Counted from the stretch's first letter, positions 7,635 through 16,719 are shown. The stretch: 64,000 nt of DNA from Lysobacterales bacterium (GCA_019510125.1 JAEKKX010000006.1:1-64000); one strand, 5' to 3'. Notes: a model not told the origin generated them from the letters alone. Made by a program: numbers and translations.

Positions 7635-10492
7635 GCCGAGGCGTCCCTGCGCAGCGTGGCCGGGCCGGCGAGCGGCACGAACTGCGGCGCGCTCATGCCG
7701 GCGCTGTCGGCGCGGCGGATCGCCACGCGCAGGTCGAACCACGCCGCCTGCCCGGTGACCGGATCGGCGTTGGCGTAGTCGCCGCGCGGCGTGCGGTCGG
7801 AGATCAGGTGGTTGAGCAGGAAGCCGCGGGTGCCTTCCGGCGCGTCCTTCGACAGCGCCCACGCGCCGCGGCGCTTGCCGATCGCGTTCCAGGTCCACAC
7901 CGTGTCCGGCTGCACGTTCGACGCCAGCGCGGCCTGCACGGTGATCGTGCCGTGGTGCGAGGCGACCTCGACCCAGTCGTCCTCGCCGATGCCGTGCTTC
8001 GCCGCGGTGTCCGGATGCAGGTACAGCCGGTTGCGGGTCGCGATCTGGCGCAGCCAGGCGTTCTGCGAGCCCCAGGCGTGGTACATGAACATCGGCCGCT
8101 GGGTGATCGCGCTCAGCGGGAAGGCCGCCGCGTCCACCTGCGCCATCGCGAACGGTTCGTGCCAGGCCGGCAGCGGATCGAAATAGGTCGCGATGCGCTC
8201 GCGGTGCTCGGACGGCGGCAGGTGCGCGCCGTGGCCCTGCGCGGCGAGCCGGAACCGCTGCAGCGTCTCGGAATAGGGCTGCAGCACGATCGGCGCCTCG
8301 CTGGCGAGGAAACCCAGCCGGTGCGCCCACTGCAGGTAGTCGCGATTGATCGCCTTGAAATAGCGCGCGGAGGCGGGCACCGGCGCGTGCCAGACGCCGC
8401 CGTGCTCGGCGTAGCGCGCGAGCTGGTCGGGATTCGGCGCGCCCTTGCCGTGGGCCGCGCCGTCGGCGCCGCGCCAGCCCGCGAGCAGGCCGACGCCGGG
8501 CGCACGTTCGTGGCGGACGATGTAGTCGGCGTAGTCGCGATATTTCGGTGCGCCGGCCTCGTCGACCATGCCCGGCAGCCCCAACCGTGCGCCGAGGTCG
8601 AGCAGTACCGACTGGAAGCCACGCACGTCGCGCGGCCGGCCGTCGGCGCCGGGCTGCGTCGCCGGATCGAACACCGGCATCCGCAGCGCGTCGATCGCGC
8701 CGTCGGCGTCGGAGATCGGCCGGTCGAGCAGGCTGATCGCGTCGAAACGTTCGAGGTAGGTCGTGTCCGGCAGCACCAGGTCGGCGTAGGCGACCATCTC
8801 GCTGGCGTAGGCGTCGCTGTAGATCACGTGCGGGATGCGGTAGGCGCCGTCGGCATCGCGGTCGGTGAGCCAGTGCATCGTCTCGCGGGTGCTCATCGCC
8901 GAGTTCCAGCTCATGTTCGCCATGAACAGGAACAGCGTGTCGATGCGGTACGGATCGCCGGCCCACGCATTGCGGATCACCGTGTGCAGCATCCCGTGGG
9001 CGGCGAGCGGATACGCCCAGGAGAACGCGTGGTCGATCCGCTTCGGCCGCCCGTCGGCATCGACGACGAGGTCTTCCGGGCCGTGGACGAAGCCCAGCGG
9101 CGCGGCGTCGAGCGAACCGTCCTCGCGCCGCCTGCGGCCGGGGCGGTTCGCCGGCGGCGCCGGCTTCGGGAACGGCGGCTGGTGGCGGAAGCTGCCCGGC
9201 GCGTCGACCGCGCCGAGCAGCATCTGCAGCAGGTGCAGCGCGCGGCAGGTGTGGAAGCCGTTGCTGTGCGCGCTGATCCCGCGCATCGCGTGCATCGCCA
9301 CCGGGCGGCCGACCATGCGCTCGTGGCGGCGGCCCCAGGCGTCGGTCCACGGCACCGGCAGTTCGAGCCCGCTGTCGAACGCGGCGTCCGCCAGCTCGCG
9401 CGCGAGCCGGCGGATGGTGTCGGCCGGCACGCCGCAGCGCGCGGCGACGGCGTCGGGCGCGTACTGCGGGTCGAGGTAGCGCTCGGCGATCAACTGGAAC
9501 GCCGGCAGCGCCCGACGGCCGTCGGGCAGCGTCACTTCGCCGACGATCAGCGGCGAGATGTCGATGGCGTCGGCGGGCGCGAAGCCGCTCTCCCCACGTG
9601 AAAGGGGCTGGGCTGCGGGGCGCACGGCGCACAGCGGCCGTCCCTGTTCGTCGCGCGCGAACAGCCCGTCCTCGGGCCCGCCCGGGTCGCGGATCACCAG
9701 CCAGTGGGCGTTGGTGCCGCGCACGAGGAAGTCGAGGTCGATGCGGTCGCTGCGCAGCAGTTCGTGGATCAGCGCGAACGCGAGCAGGCCGTCGGTGCCC
9801 GGGCGGATGCCGATCCACTCGTCGGCGATCGCGCCGTAGCCGGTGCGCACCGGGTTGATCGCGACGATCTTCGCGCCGCGCGCCTTGAGCTGGCCGAGGC
9901 CGCGCTTGATCGGATTGGAGTCGTGGTCCTCGGCCACGCCCCACAGCATCAGGTAGCGCGCGTGCTCCCAGTCCGGTTCGCCGAACTCCCAGAAGCTGCC
10001 GCCGACGCTGTACAGCCCGCCGGCGGCCATGTTCACCGAACAGAAGCCGCCGTGCGCGGCGTAGTTGACCGTGCCGAACTGCTGCGCCCACCAGCCGGTG
10101 AGCGCCTGCGACTGGTCGCGGCCGGTGAAGAAGGCGAGCGCGTCGGGATTCGTGTCGCGGATCGGCTTGAGCCAGGACGTCGCGATCGCCAGCGCCTCGT
10201 CCCATTCGATCTCGCGGAACTCGCCGCTGCCGCGCGCGCCGGTGCGCAGCAGCGGCTTGCGCAGGCGCGCGGGCGAGGCGTGCTGCATGATCCCTGCAGA
10301 GCCCTTGGCGCAGAGCACGCCGCGGTTCACCGGATGCTCGGGATCGCCCTGCAGGTAGCGGATGCGGCCGTCGCGGATCCAGACTTTCAGGCCACATCTA
10401 CACGCGCACATGTAGCACGTCGTGCGCTTGACCGCGTCGCCGGGCGAGGGCGACAGATCGGACGGCCTGTCGTGCGGGCGCGGCGTGGACAT
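7631..10492 (-). CDS. Molybdopterin oxidoreductase catalytic subunit (SoeA-like, cytoplasmic)
   Basis: A 953-residue catalytic subunit of the DMSO reductase superfamily. The N-terminal [4Fe-4S] motif is complete: C26-x2-C29-x3-C33-x27-C61 (TTCYMCACRCGLKVW ... VLCAKGS). Molybdopterin-binding blocks follow, including LMLWGVAEDHDSNPIKRG, INPVRTGYGAIADEWIGIRPG and the C-terminal dinucleotide-binding region (HAWGSQNAWLRQIATRNRLY). C151 in GGFCSVNMAAGG is a candidate molybdenum ligand. There is no twin-arginine signal, unlike DmsA or PsrA, so a cytoplasmic enzyme such as sulfite dehydrogenase SoeA is the best guess. PAAQPLSRGESG (about residue 297) overlaps an inserted palindrome. It is the first gene of the operon. 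Confidence 0.85.
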   Translation of the reverse strand: MSTPRPHDRPSDLSPSPGDAVKRTTCYMCACRCGLKVWIRDGRIRYLQGDPEHPVNRGVLCAKGSAGIMQHASPARLRKPLLRTGARGSGEFREIEWDEALAIATSWLKPIRDTNPDALAFFTGRDQSQALTGWWAQQFGTVNYAAHGGFCSVNMAAGGLYSVGGSFWEFGEPDWEHARYLMLWGVAEDHDSNPIKRGLGQLKARGAKIVAINPVRTGYGAIADEWIGIRPGTDGLLAFALIHELLRSDRIDLDFLVRGTNAHWLVIRDPGGPEDGLFARDEQGRPLCAVRPAAQPLSRGESGFAPADAIDISPLIVGEVTLPDGRRALPAFQLIAERYLDPQYAPDAVAARCGVPADTIRRLARELADAAFDSGLELPVPWTDAWGRRHERMVGRPVAMHAMRGISAHSNGFHTCRALHLLQMLLGAVDAPGSFRHQPPFPKPAPPANRPGRRRREDGSLDAAPLGFVHGPEDLVVDADGRPKRIDHAFSWAYPLAAHGMLHTVIRNAWAGDPYRIDTLFLFMANMSWNSAMSTRETMHWLTDRDADGAYRIPHVIYSDAYASEMVAYADLVLPDTTYLERFDAISLLDRPISDADGAIDALRMPVFDPATQPGADGRPRDVRGFQSVLLDLGARLGLPGMVDEAGAPKYRDYADYIVRHERAPGVGLLAGWRGADGAAHGKGAPNPDQLARYAEHGGVWHAPVPASARYFKAINRDYLQWAHRLGFLASEAPIVLQPYSETLQRFRLAAQGHGAHLPPSEHRERIATYFDPLPAWHEPFAMAQVDAAAFPLSAITQRPMFMYHAWGSQNAWLRQIATRNRLYLHPDTAAKHGIGEDDWVEVASHHGTITVQAALASNVQPDTVWTWNAIGKRRGAWALSKDAPEGTRGFLLNHLISDRTPRGDYANADPVTGQAAWFDLRVAIRRADSAGMSAPQFVPLAGPATLRRDASA
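9585..9622 (-). repeat. Palindromic element inserted in frame in the molybdenum subunit gene
   Basis: CTCTCCCC, ACGTGAAA, GGGGCTGGG at about 9589-9613 resembles the dispersed CTCTCCCC/GGGGAGAG elements and encodes PLSRGE on the coding strand. It is the second such element inside this operon; the other is at 5235-5345. The insertion interpretation rests on resemblance only. Confidence 0.45.
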
Positions 10493-10546
10493 GGGCCCAT
10501 TGTGCCCCGCCCTGCCGCGACAGGCGAGGGTCGTGCGATTCGCCGC

Positions 10547-11119
10547 TTATTTCGGCGGATCGACGCGAATCGCCGGATCGTTGAACCGCGAATAGTGGAT
10601 CGTGGTCGTGATCGTGCGGCCGGCGTAGGTGCCGGTGGTTTCGAGCTTGATCGGCAGATCGTTGGCGCCGACCCAGATCAGCGTGCTGGTCGCCGCCTTG
10701 CCCGCCGCCGTCATCCGGTACTTCCTCGCCGGCCTGCCGTCGGCGACGTCGGCGCCCAGCGCCTGCACCTGCATCCGGTCGACTTCGCGGAACACCAGGT
10801 CGTTCTGGCGCCACTGGGTCATGCTGCCCTTGGGCATCGGCACCTTCATGCTGTGCCCGCTGACGTTCATGTACATGGTGTCGCCGATGATGTACTGCGT
10901 GCCCTGCGCCATCTGCATGCGGTAGCGGTCCGGGGCGACGAAGTCCATCTCGGTGACGCCCGCGCGCTTGTCGCTGCTTTCCATGCGCACGTGGTAGCTG
11001 CGCTGGGCGAGGAACTTCGCGCTCATCGCCTTCATGTCCTCCTTGGGGCCGGCCCACGCGGCGCCGGCGGCGAACAGGGACAGCAGGACCGGGAACGCAC
11101 GGCGGGAGGCGACGGACAT
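10547..11119 (-). CDS. Periplasmic LolA/LppX-fold-like protein
   Basis: A 190-residue exported protein starting at ATG 11119 with an AGGAG ribosome binding site. The signal peptide MSVASRRAFPVLLSLFAAG ends at AWA. The mature part has the feel of a LolA/LprG-type half-barrel: KFLAQRSYHVRMESSDKR, DFVAPDRYRMQM, YIIGDTMYMNVSG, then LPIKLETTGTYAG and TIHYSRFNDP, with alternating strands and few cysteines. Proteins of this fold bind lipids or carry lipoproteins. The assignment is by pattern only and not certain. It lies 98 bp after the DUF3047 gene and may be co-transcribed with it. Confidence 0.6.
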   Translation of the reverse strand: MSVASRRAFPVLLSLFAAGAAWAGPKEDMKAMSAKFLAQRSYHVRMESSDKRAGVTEMDFVAPDRYRMQMAQGTQYIIGDTMYMNVSGHSMKVPMPKGSMTQWRQNDLVFREVDRMQVQALGADVADGRPARKYRMTAAGKAATSTLIWVGANDLPIKLETTGTYAGRTITTTIHYSRFNDPAIRVDPPK

Positions 11120-11219
11120 GGAACGGACTCCTGGAGGAAGGATGGCGAAAGCGGGACGGCGACAGCAGACGAAGCGCAAAAAGCGGCCGCGAGCGGCCAG
11201 TGCGCGGCCCGGCGTGGGC

Positions 11220-12029
11220 TCAGCGCATGCCGCGCGGATCGAAGCGGATGTCGCCGAACCAGGTGGTGACGTTCTCGCCGGTGGCGTCGGTGTCGACCGT
11301 GACCGAGACCCCGGTGACCCGCGGCGCCGGCTCGCCGAACGCGCGCTGGTAGTCCACCGCGATGTCGCGCTGCGGCGACACCCAGCGGTGCTCGTCGGCA
11401 TGGCCGGCGGTGGCGACGTAGGTCTTCAGGAACGGCCCCGACAGGTCCTCGCGCACGCTGTCGGCCGGCGCGCTGCCATCCCAGACGTAGCACAGCGTCG
11501 CGGTCGGGCCGTTGCGGCCGTTGCGCGCCAGCTCGAACTTGCGCAGGCCGCGCTCCTTCAGCGTCATCGTCTCCTCCTTGCGGGCGAAGAACACGCAGAG
11601 CTTCGCGGCCGCGTCGTCCACGGCGCGGCGCGGCGGCGGGTCGGGCAGGTCCAGGGCGTGGGTGGTGCGCCAGCGCCAGCGCAGGATCGGGGTCTGCCGC
11701 GGGTCGGCGAACAGACCGTGGCGCAGGGTCGCGGTGGCGCCGTCGGCGCGGCCGCGCAGCACGATCGTGCCCGGGTCGGCGACCACCCGCGGGCGCCCGC
11801 GCTTGCCCGCGGCGGGTTCGACCGTGTGCATGGCGCCGTCCAGCACCAGGTCGAAGAAGGTCGCATGCTCGCTGCCGGCCGGGCGCTCCAGCACCCACCC
11901 CGGCGGCGCGGTGCCGGCCAGCGGGCCGCCGGAGAACGGCGTCGGGCGCAGGGATTGCTGCGCCGGGGCGGCCGGGGCCGCGGCGAGCAGGCACAGGGCG
12001 ACCGCGAGGCGGGGGCGGGGGGGCGTCAT
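11220..12029 (-). CDS. Secreted DUF3047-family protein
   Basis: A 269-residue exported protein with signal peptide about 1-25 (RLAVALCLLAAAPAAPAQQ). Features of DUF3047 proteins are visible: GWVLERPAGSEHATFFDLV early on, ILRWRWRTTHALDLPD and KLCVFFARKEE in the centre, LCYVWDGSAPAD, and the C-terminal VTVDTDATGENVTTWFGDIRF. Function of the family is unknown. Upstream in-frame extension to 12092 lacks homology-like sequence, so ATG 12029 is chosen because it starts the signal peptide. A divergent WYL regulator begins 157 bp away. Confidence 0.75.
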   Translation of the reverse strand: MTPPRPRLAVALCLLAAAPAAPAQQSLRPTPFSGGPLAGTAPPGWVLERPAGSEHATFFDLVLDGAMHTVEPAAGKRGRPRVVADPGTIVLRGRADGATATLRHGLFADPRQTPILRWRWRTTHALDLPDPPPRRAVDDAAAKLCVFFARKEETMTLKERGLRKFELARNGRNGPTATLCYVWDGSAPADSVREDLSGPFLKTYVATAGHADEHRWVSPQRDIAVDYQRAFGEPAPRVTGVSVTVDTDATGENVTTWFGDIRFDPRGMR

Positions 12030-12173
12030 CCGATGGCGTCCGGGGGGCGGGGACGCTACGTCACCACAGCGCGAGGTGGCCTGTCCATCCACCGGCGTCG
12101 CAGTCCGCGCGACGCGGGACGGTTACGCTGTGCGGCCAGCGAAGGCCGCATGGCCCCGCCTCCCGCCATCGGA

Positions 12174-12179
12174 GATAAT
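12174..12179 (+). promoter_or_regulatory. -10-like hexamer of the WYL regulator gene
   Basis: GATAAT with its last T 8 bases before ATG 12187 predicts a transcript with a 0-1 nt leader. GGAG at 12171-12174 is 12 bases from the ATG and could instead act as a distant ribosome binding site, so leaderless use is uncertain here. Confidence 0.3.
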
Positions 12180-12186
12180 TCGTCTC

Positions 12187-13155
12187 ATGGACCGTTACGA
12201 ACGCATTCTCTCGCTGCACCGCATCCTCAAGAGCGCGCGCTACCCGGTGACGGTCAAGCGCCTGCAGGACGAGCTGGAATGCTCGCGCGCCACCGCCTAC
12301 CGCGACCTGGCCTTCCTGCGCGACGCGCTGATGGCGCCGATCGTCGGCGACGGCGAGGCCGGCTTCCGCTACGACCCCACCGAGGGCGAGCGCTTCGAGC
12401 TGCCGGGCCTGTGGCTCAACTCCGAGGAACTGCACGCCCTGCTCGCCGCGCAGCAGCTCCTCGGCCGCACCGGCGGCGGGGTGCTGTCCTCGGCGCTGGC
12501 GCCGCTGCAGCAGCGGATCGAGAAGCTGCTGGAGGAACACGCGCCGGGCAAGCGCTGGCCGGTCGAGCGGGTGCGGGTGATCCCGCATCGCACCCGGACC
12601 ATGGACGAGCACGTGTTCCGGATCGTCTGTTCCGCGGTGCTCGAGCGCAAGCGGCTGACCTTCGAGTACCGCGCCCGCTCCACCGACGAGAAGACCCGGC
12701 GCACGGTGTCGCCGCAGCGCGTCACCCACTACCGCGGCAACTGGTACCTCGACGCCTTCGACCACGAGCGCGACGCCCTGCGCAGCTTCTCGGTCGACCG
12801 GATCATGGCCCCGCGGATGCAGGATGCCGCGGCCCGGGACGTGCCCGACGACGAGCTCAACGCGCACCTGGCCGGCAGCTACGGCATCTTCTCGGGCGCG
12901 CCCAAGGGCGTCGCCACGATCGTGTTCAACCAGAAGATCGCACGCTGGGTCGCCGACGAGCACTGGCACTCGCAGCAGCAGGACCGCTTCCTGCCCGACG
13001 GCCGCTTCGAGCGCAAGGTGCCCTACAGCGCCCCGCGCGAGCTGCTGATGGACATCCTGCACTACGGCCCGGACGCCGAGATCGTCGAGCCCGCCGTCCT
13101 GCGCGAGCAGATGAAGTCGATGCTGCAGTTGGCGGTGAGCAACTACGAGAAGTGA
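12187..13155 (+). CDS. WYL-domain transcriptional regulator
   Basis: A 322-residue cytoplasmic regulator. The N-terminal helix-turn-helix (about 1-55; YERILSLHRILKSARYPVTV, then RATAYRDLAFLRD) is of the DeoR/HTH_11 type. The WYL ligand-binding domain (about 150-230) contains RLTFEYRARSTDEKTRRTVS, THYRGNWYLDAFDHERDALR and FSVDRI. A WCX-like C-terminal extension follows to residue 322. Such proteins sense small ligands or nucleic acids, and some control phage defence or DNA damage genes; no such neighbours are present here. It is divergent from the DUF3047 gene and might regulate it. Confidence 0.9.
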   Translation: MDRYERILSLHRILKSARYPVTVKRLQDELECSRATAYRDLAFLRDALMAPIVGDGEAGFRYDPTEGERFELPGLWLNSEELHALLAAQQLLGRTGGGVLSSALAPLQQRIEKLLEEHAPGKRWPVERVRVIPHRTRTMDEHVFRIVCSAVLERKRLTFEYRARSTDEKTRRTVSPQRVTHYRGNWYLDAFDHERDALRSFSVDRIMAPRMQDAAARDVPDDELNAHLAGSYGIFSGAPKGVATIVFNQKIARWVADEHWHSQQQDRFLPDGRFERKVPYSAPRELLMDILHYGPDAEIVEPAVLREQMKSMLQLAVSNYEK

Positions 13156-13165
13156 GGCGCGCCCT

Positions 13166-13549
13166 TCAGGGCGCCCGGTAGAGCGGGTCCTCGGTGCCGG
13201 TGCTCCGGACCTGCGGCAGTTTCGACAGCGCGGACAGCCACTGCAGTTCGTAACCTTCGGGCACCTTGACCAGCAACGTGTCGCCCGGGCGGTGTTCGAT
13301 CACCGGTAGCCCGAAGCGGTCGAGTGCGGTCTGCACGCCGGCGGTCTGGCCCGGCTTGACGAAGACCAGCACCACGCCCGTCGCGAACTCGCCGACGCCG
13401 TGACGCTCGGCTGGATAGCTCTGGCCGTCGACGACGAGCGTGCCGCCGTCGTACTCCACCGGCCCGTCGCCGCCGCAGCCGGCCAGCAGCATGCCGAGCA
13501 GGGGCGGCAGGATCGCGCGGGCGAACCGGATGGACACGACGCGCTTCAT
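13166..13549 (-). CDS. Small predicted lipoprotein
   Basis: A 127-residue protein with a lipoprotein signal (ILPPLLGMLLAGC, lipobox LAGC near residue 25). The mature part is hydrophilic with VDGQSYPAERHGVGEFATGV, GQTAGVQTALDRFGLPVIEH and DTLLVKVPEGYELQWLSAL. The last region looks like a peptidase-inhibitor-I9/propeptide-like alpha-beta fold, but this is only a suggestion. Its ATG overlaps the stop of the upstream secreted protein gene by 4 bp, so the two form an operon. It is convergent with the WYL regulator, with an 11-bp gap. Confidence 0.6.
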   Translation of the reverse strand: MKRVVSIRFARAILPPLLGMLLAGCGGDGPVEYDGGTLVVDGQSYPAERHGVGEFATGVVLVFVKPGQTAGVQTALDRFGLPVIEHRPGDTLLVKVPEGYELQWLSALSKLPQVRSTGTEDPLYRAP

Positions 13550-13911
13550 GGCGCGAACGACAGCTCGTACGACACATGGAACGCCTTGCCCGCCGCCACC
13601 GGCAGGCGGGCGACGGACAGTTCGCGGTCCATGCACACCGCGTAGGGCGCCTCGCTGTTGCGCCAGGTGCGGTCGGTGGCGCCGTCGGCGGCGACGTGGG
13701 CGACGACGGTGAAGGCCGGGTACTCGCGGCGCGCGGGGCCGCAGGTGAGCATCGCGGTCTCCAGCGCCTGCTGCTGCGCCTGCACCAGCGCGCCGGCGTC
13801 GCGCGGGGCGAGGACCGCTTCGTAGCGGTCGGCGGCGGCCTTGGCCTCGTCGAAGGTCAGGTCCAGCGCGCCCGCTTGGGCGGCGAGGAGGAACAGGGCC
13901 AGCATCCGCAT
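13546..13911 (-). CDS. Small secreted hypothetical protein
   Basis: A 121-residue exported protein: signal peptide MRMLALFLLAAQAGALD, then a helical EAKAAADRYEAVLAPRD segment and a strand-rich C-terminal half (AFTVVAHVAADGATDRTWRN ... FHVSYELSFAP). It has two cysteines (LTCGPARRE and AVCMDRELS). The longer in-frame start at 14019 is rejected because the signal peptide begins at 13911. It is translationally coupled by a 4-bp overlap to the lipoprotein gene downstream. No family was recognised. Confidence 0.6.
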   Translation of the reverse strand: MRMLALFLLAAQAGALDLTFDEAKAAADRYEAVLAPRDAGALVQAQQQALETAMLTCGPARREYPAFTVVAHVAADGATDRTWRNSEAPYAVCMDRELSVARLPVAAGKAFHVSYELSFAP

Positions 13912-14101
13912 CTCCGGGAACCGCGCGAACCGCCGCGCCGGCGGATGATCGCACGCGCGGCCGCGCGCCGCCGCCGGGACGCGGACGTCGCAACCGGGCC
14001 GTCGCGGTCCGGAACCCATGGCCCGGCCGTCTCAACCAGACGGTCGCAGCCCGTGAGACCCGGCCTGCCGAGACTGGGCGCGGACCCTCCGGAGCGCCGC
14101 C

Positions 14102-14416
14102 ATGACCCCTCGCCGTCCTTCCCCCCTCTCGACGATCGAACAGGCCCTGCTCGGCGCGCTGGCGCTGGGGGTGGTGGCGATGCTGTCGTTCCCGGCCGCG
14201 CGCGCCGCTGCGGAGGCGGTCGGCTGGCTGCCGTTCTGGCTGGTCGCGCTGCCCGCCAGCGCCTGGTTCACGGCGCGCGCGCTGCGCCTGCGCGAGGCCA
14301 CGGCCGCGACCGGGGCAGGGGCATCGCCGCGACGCCCGCCGGCGTCCGTGCACGCGATCGCCGGTGCCCGCGCGGCGCGCCCGCGCACCGCCTCGTCGCT
14401 GCGCCGCGCGGCCTGA
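14102..14416 (+). CDS. Small membrane protein (104 aa)
   Basis: A 104-residue protein with two hydrophobic helices (about 14-36 ALLGALALGVVAMLSFPA and 40-60 VGWLPFWLVALPASAWF). A basic Arg/Ala-rich tail of about 40 residues follows and probably faces the cytoplasm. CTCCGGAG precedes the ATG at about 10 bases. It stands alone between a divergent gene pair and the peptidase gene. No homologue was recognised; the Arg-rich tail is compositionally ordinary for this GC content, so the C-terminal end should be treated with caution. Confidence 0.5.
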   Translation: MTPRRPSPLSTIEQALLGALALGVVAMLSFPAARAAAEAVGWLPFWLVALPASAWFTARALRLREATAATGAGASPRRPPASVHAIAGARAARPRTASSLRRAA

Positions 14417-14550
14417 TCTGCGCGCACAAACGCCTGATTCGACGGGCGATTCCGCGACGGCCGCGCCGCCGCCGGGACTTCCGGCAGGGCGGTGCGCGGG
14501 ACGCCTGTGCTAGCGTGGCGGGCCCGCCGCTCGTTGCCACGGACCCCTGC

Positions 14551-16719
14551 ATGCCACAGTCTCCGTCTGCCCGTTTCGCCGCCGGCCTCGTGTTCGGCTG
14601 CGCGACCGTCCTGGTCGCCGCCCTGCCGGCGATCGACGCCGGCGCCGCCACGCCCAAGAAGCCCGCCACCGCCAGGACCGCGCCCATGGCCGAACCCGTT
14701 CCCGCCGATCCCTACCTCTGGCTCGAAGGCGTCGAGGACCCGAAGGCCCTCGACTGGGTCCGCGAGCGCAACGCCAGGGCCGAGGCCGAGATCACGGCCG
14801 CGCCGTCGTTCAAGCCGCTGGAGGACGACCTGCGCGCGATCCTCGATTCCAACGCGCGCATCCCGGCGGTCGAGAAGCACGGCGAGTTCTACTACAACTT
14901 CTGGCGCGACAAGGACCATCCGCGCGGCCTGTGGCGACGCACCACGCTGGTCGAGTACCGCAAGGACGCGCCGGCCTGGGAGACCGTGATCGACCTCGAC
15001 GCGCTGGGCGCGGCGGAAAAGGAAAACTGGGTCTGGCACGGTGTGGAATGCCTCAAGCCGCAGTACGAGCGCTGCCTGGTCTCGCTGTCCCGCGGCGGCG
15101 CCGACGCCGACGTCACCCGCGAATTCGACATGACCACCAGGACCTGGGTCGCCGACGGCTTCGTCCGGCCCGAGGCCAAGGGCGGCCTGCAGTGGATCGA
15201 CCGCGACACGGTCTACGTCTTCACCGACTTCGGCGAAGGCACGATGACCAAGTCCGGCTACCCGCGCGTGGTCAAGGAATGGAAGCGCGGCACCCCGATG
15301 TCCGAGGCCAAGGTCGTCTACGAAGGCAAGCCGGACGACATGTACATCGCCGCCTACCGCGACCTCACGCCCGGCTTCCAGCGCGACTACGTCAGCCGCA
15401 CCATCGCCTTCTACAACGACGAGCTGTACCTGCGCGGCGCGGACGGCAAGCTGACCAAGCTCGACCTGCCCAATTCCGCCAACAAGTCGGCCCACAACCA
15501 GTGGCTGACGGTCGAGCTGCGCGATCCGTGGACGGTCGGTGGGCGGACCTACGACGCCGGCTCGCTGCTGGCGATCGAGTTCGACAAGTTCATGGCCGGC
15601 AACCGCGACTTCGACGTGGTGTTCAAGCCCGACGACCACACCTCGCTGGCCGGCCACACCTGGACCCAGCACCACCTGGTGCTGAACCTGCTCGAGGACG
15701 TGAAGAGCCGGGTCCGCATCATGACCCCGCTGGGCGAGGGCGGCTGGCGCCAGGCGGTGCTGGCCGGCGCGCCGGCGGTGGGCACGGTCAGCGTCAGCCC
15801 GGTCGATCCGGACGGCAACGACCAGCTGTGGATGACCACCAGCGATTTCCTCACCCCGACCACGCTGTCGCTGGTCGAGATCGGCAACCCGCCGGAGAAG
15901 CTCAAGGCGATGCCGCGGTTCTTCGACGCCGACGGGCTGGTCGCCGAGCAGCATTTCGCGACCTCGCTCGACGGCACCCAGGTGCCTTATTTCATCGTCC
16001 GTCCGAAGGAGATGAAGATGGACGGCAGCACCCCGACGCTGCTGTGGGGCTACGGCGGCTTCGAGGTGTCGTACACCGCGTCGTACAACCCGATGGCCGG
16101 CCGCGGCTGGCTGCAGCAGGGCGGCGTGTACGTGCTCGCCAACATCCGCGGCGGCGGCGAATACGGCCCGCGCTGGCACCAGGCCGCGATGAAGGCCGAG
16201 CGCCACAAGGCCTACGAGGATTTCGCCGCGGTGGCGCAGGACCTGTTCGCGCGCAAGATCACCTCGCCCGAGCACCTCGGCGCGCAGGGCGGCAGCAACG
16301 GCGGCCTGCTGATGGGCAACATGATCACCCAGTACCCGCAGTTGTTCGGCGCGGTGGTCTGCCAGGTGCCGCTGCTGGACATGAAGCGCTACAGCCACCT
16401 GCTGGCCGGCGCCTCGTGGATGGCCGAGTACGGCGACCCCGACACCAAGGACTGGACGTTCATCCAGACCTTCTCGCCCTACCACCTGCTGAAGGACGGG
16501 GTGAAGTACCCGCCGGTGCTGTTCACCACCTCCACCCGCGACGATCGCGTCCACCCCGGCCATGCCCGCAAGATGATGGCGAAGATGGAAGCGATGGGCG
16601 CCAACGTGCGCTACTACGAGAACGTCGAGGGCGGCCACGGCGGCGCGGCCAACAACCAGCAGGAAGCGCACATGCGCGCCCTGGCCTACACCTTCCTCTG
16701 GCAGCAACTGAAGAAGTAG
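14551..16719 (+). CDS. Prolyl oligopeptidase family serine peptidase, exported
   Basis: A 722-residue S9-family peptidase with an N-terminal signal peptide (about 1-32, AALPAIDAGAA). A beta-propeller domain covers about 50-440 (DPYLWLEGVEDPKALDWVRE at its start). The C-terminal alpha/beta hydrolase domain carries the triad: Ser582 in GGSNGG, Asp664 in TRDDRVHPGHA and His696 in EGGHGG. The GGFEVSYTASYNP and NIRGGGEYGPRWHQAA blocks are typical of the family. It probably degrades short proline-containing peptides in the periplasm or outside. The start at 14551 is the ATG that begins the signal peptide. A strong palindrome follows the stop. Confidence 0.92.
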   Translation: MPQSPSARFAAGLVFGCATVLVAALPAIDAGAATPKKPATARTAPMAEPVPADPYLWLEGVEDPKALDWVRERNARAEAEITAAPSFKPLEDDLRAILDSNARIPAVEKHGEFYYNFWRDKDHPRGLWRRTTLVEYRKDAPAWETVIDLDALGAAEKENWVWHGVECLKPQYERCLVSLSRGGADADVTREFDMTTRTWVADGFVRPEAKGGLQWIDRDTVYVFTDFGEGTMTKSGYPRVVKEWKRGTPMSEAKVVYEGKPDDMYIAAYRDLTPGFQRDYVSRTIAFYNDELYLRGADGKLTKLDLPNSANKSAHNQWLTVELRDPWTVGGRTYDAGSLLAIEFDKFMAGNRDFDVVFKPDDHTSLAGHTWTQHHLVLNLLEDVKSRVRIMTPLGEGGWRQAVLAGAPAVGTVSVSPVDPDGNDQLWMTTSDFLTPTTLSLVEIGNPPEKLKAMPRFFDADGLVAEQHFATSLDGTQVPYFIVRPKEMKMDGSTPTLLWGYGGFEVSYTASYNPMAGRGWLQQGGVYVLANIRGGGEYGPRWHQAAMKAERHKAYEDFAAVAQDLFARKITSPEHLGAQGGSNGGLLMGNMITQYPQLFGAVVCQVPLLDMKRYSHLLAGASWMAEYGDPDTKDWTFIQTFSPYHLLKDGVKYPPVLFTTSTRDDRVHPGHARKMMAKMEAMGANVRYYENVEGGHGGAANNQQEAHMRALAYTFLWQQLKK

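Noticed and set aside
4933-7758. A 941-residue plus-strand frame opposite the permease and Fe-S genes
   Set aside because: Same reason: an open antisense frame produced by the high GC content; the sense genes have full-length family matches.
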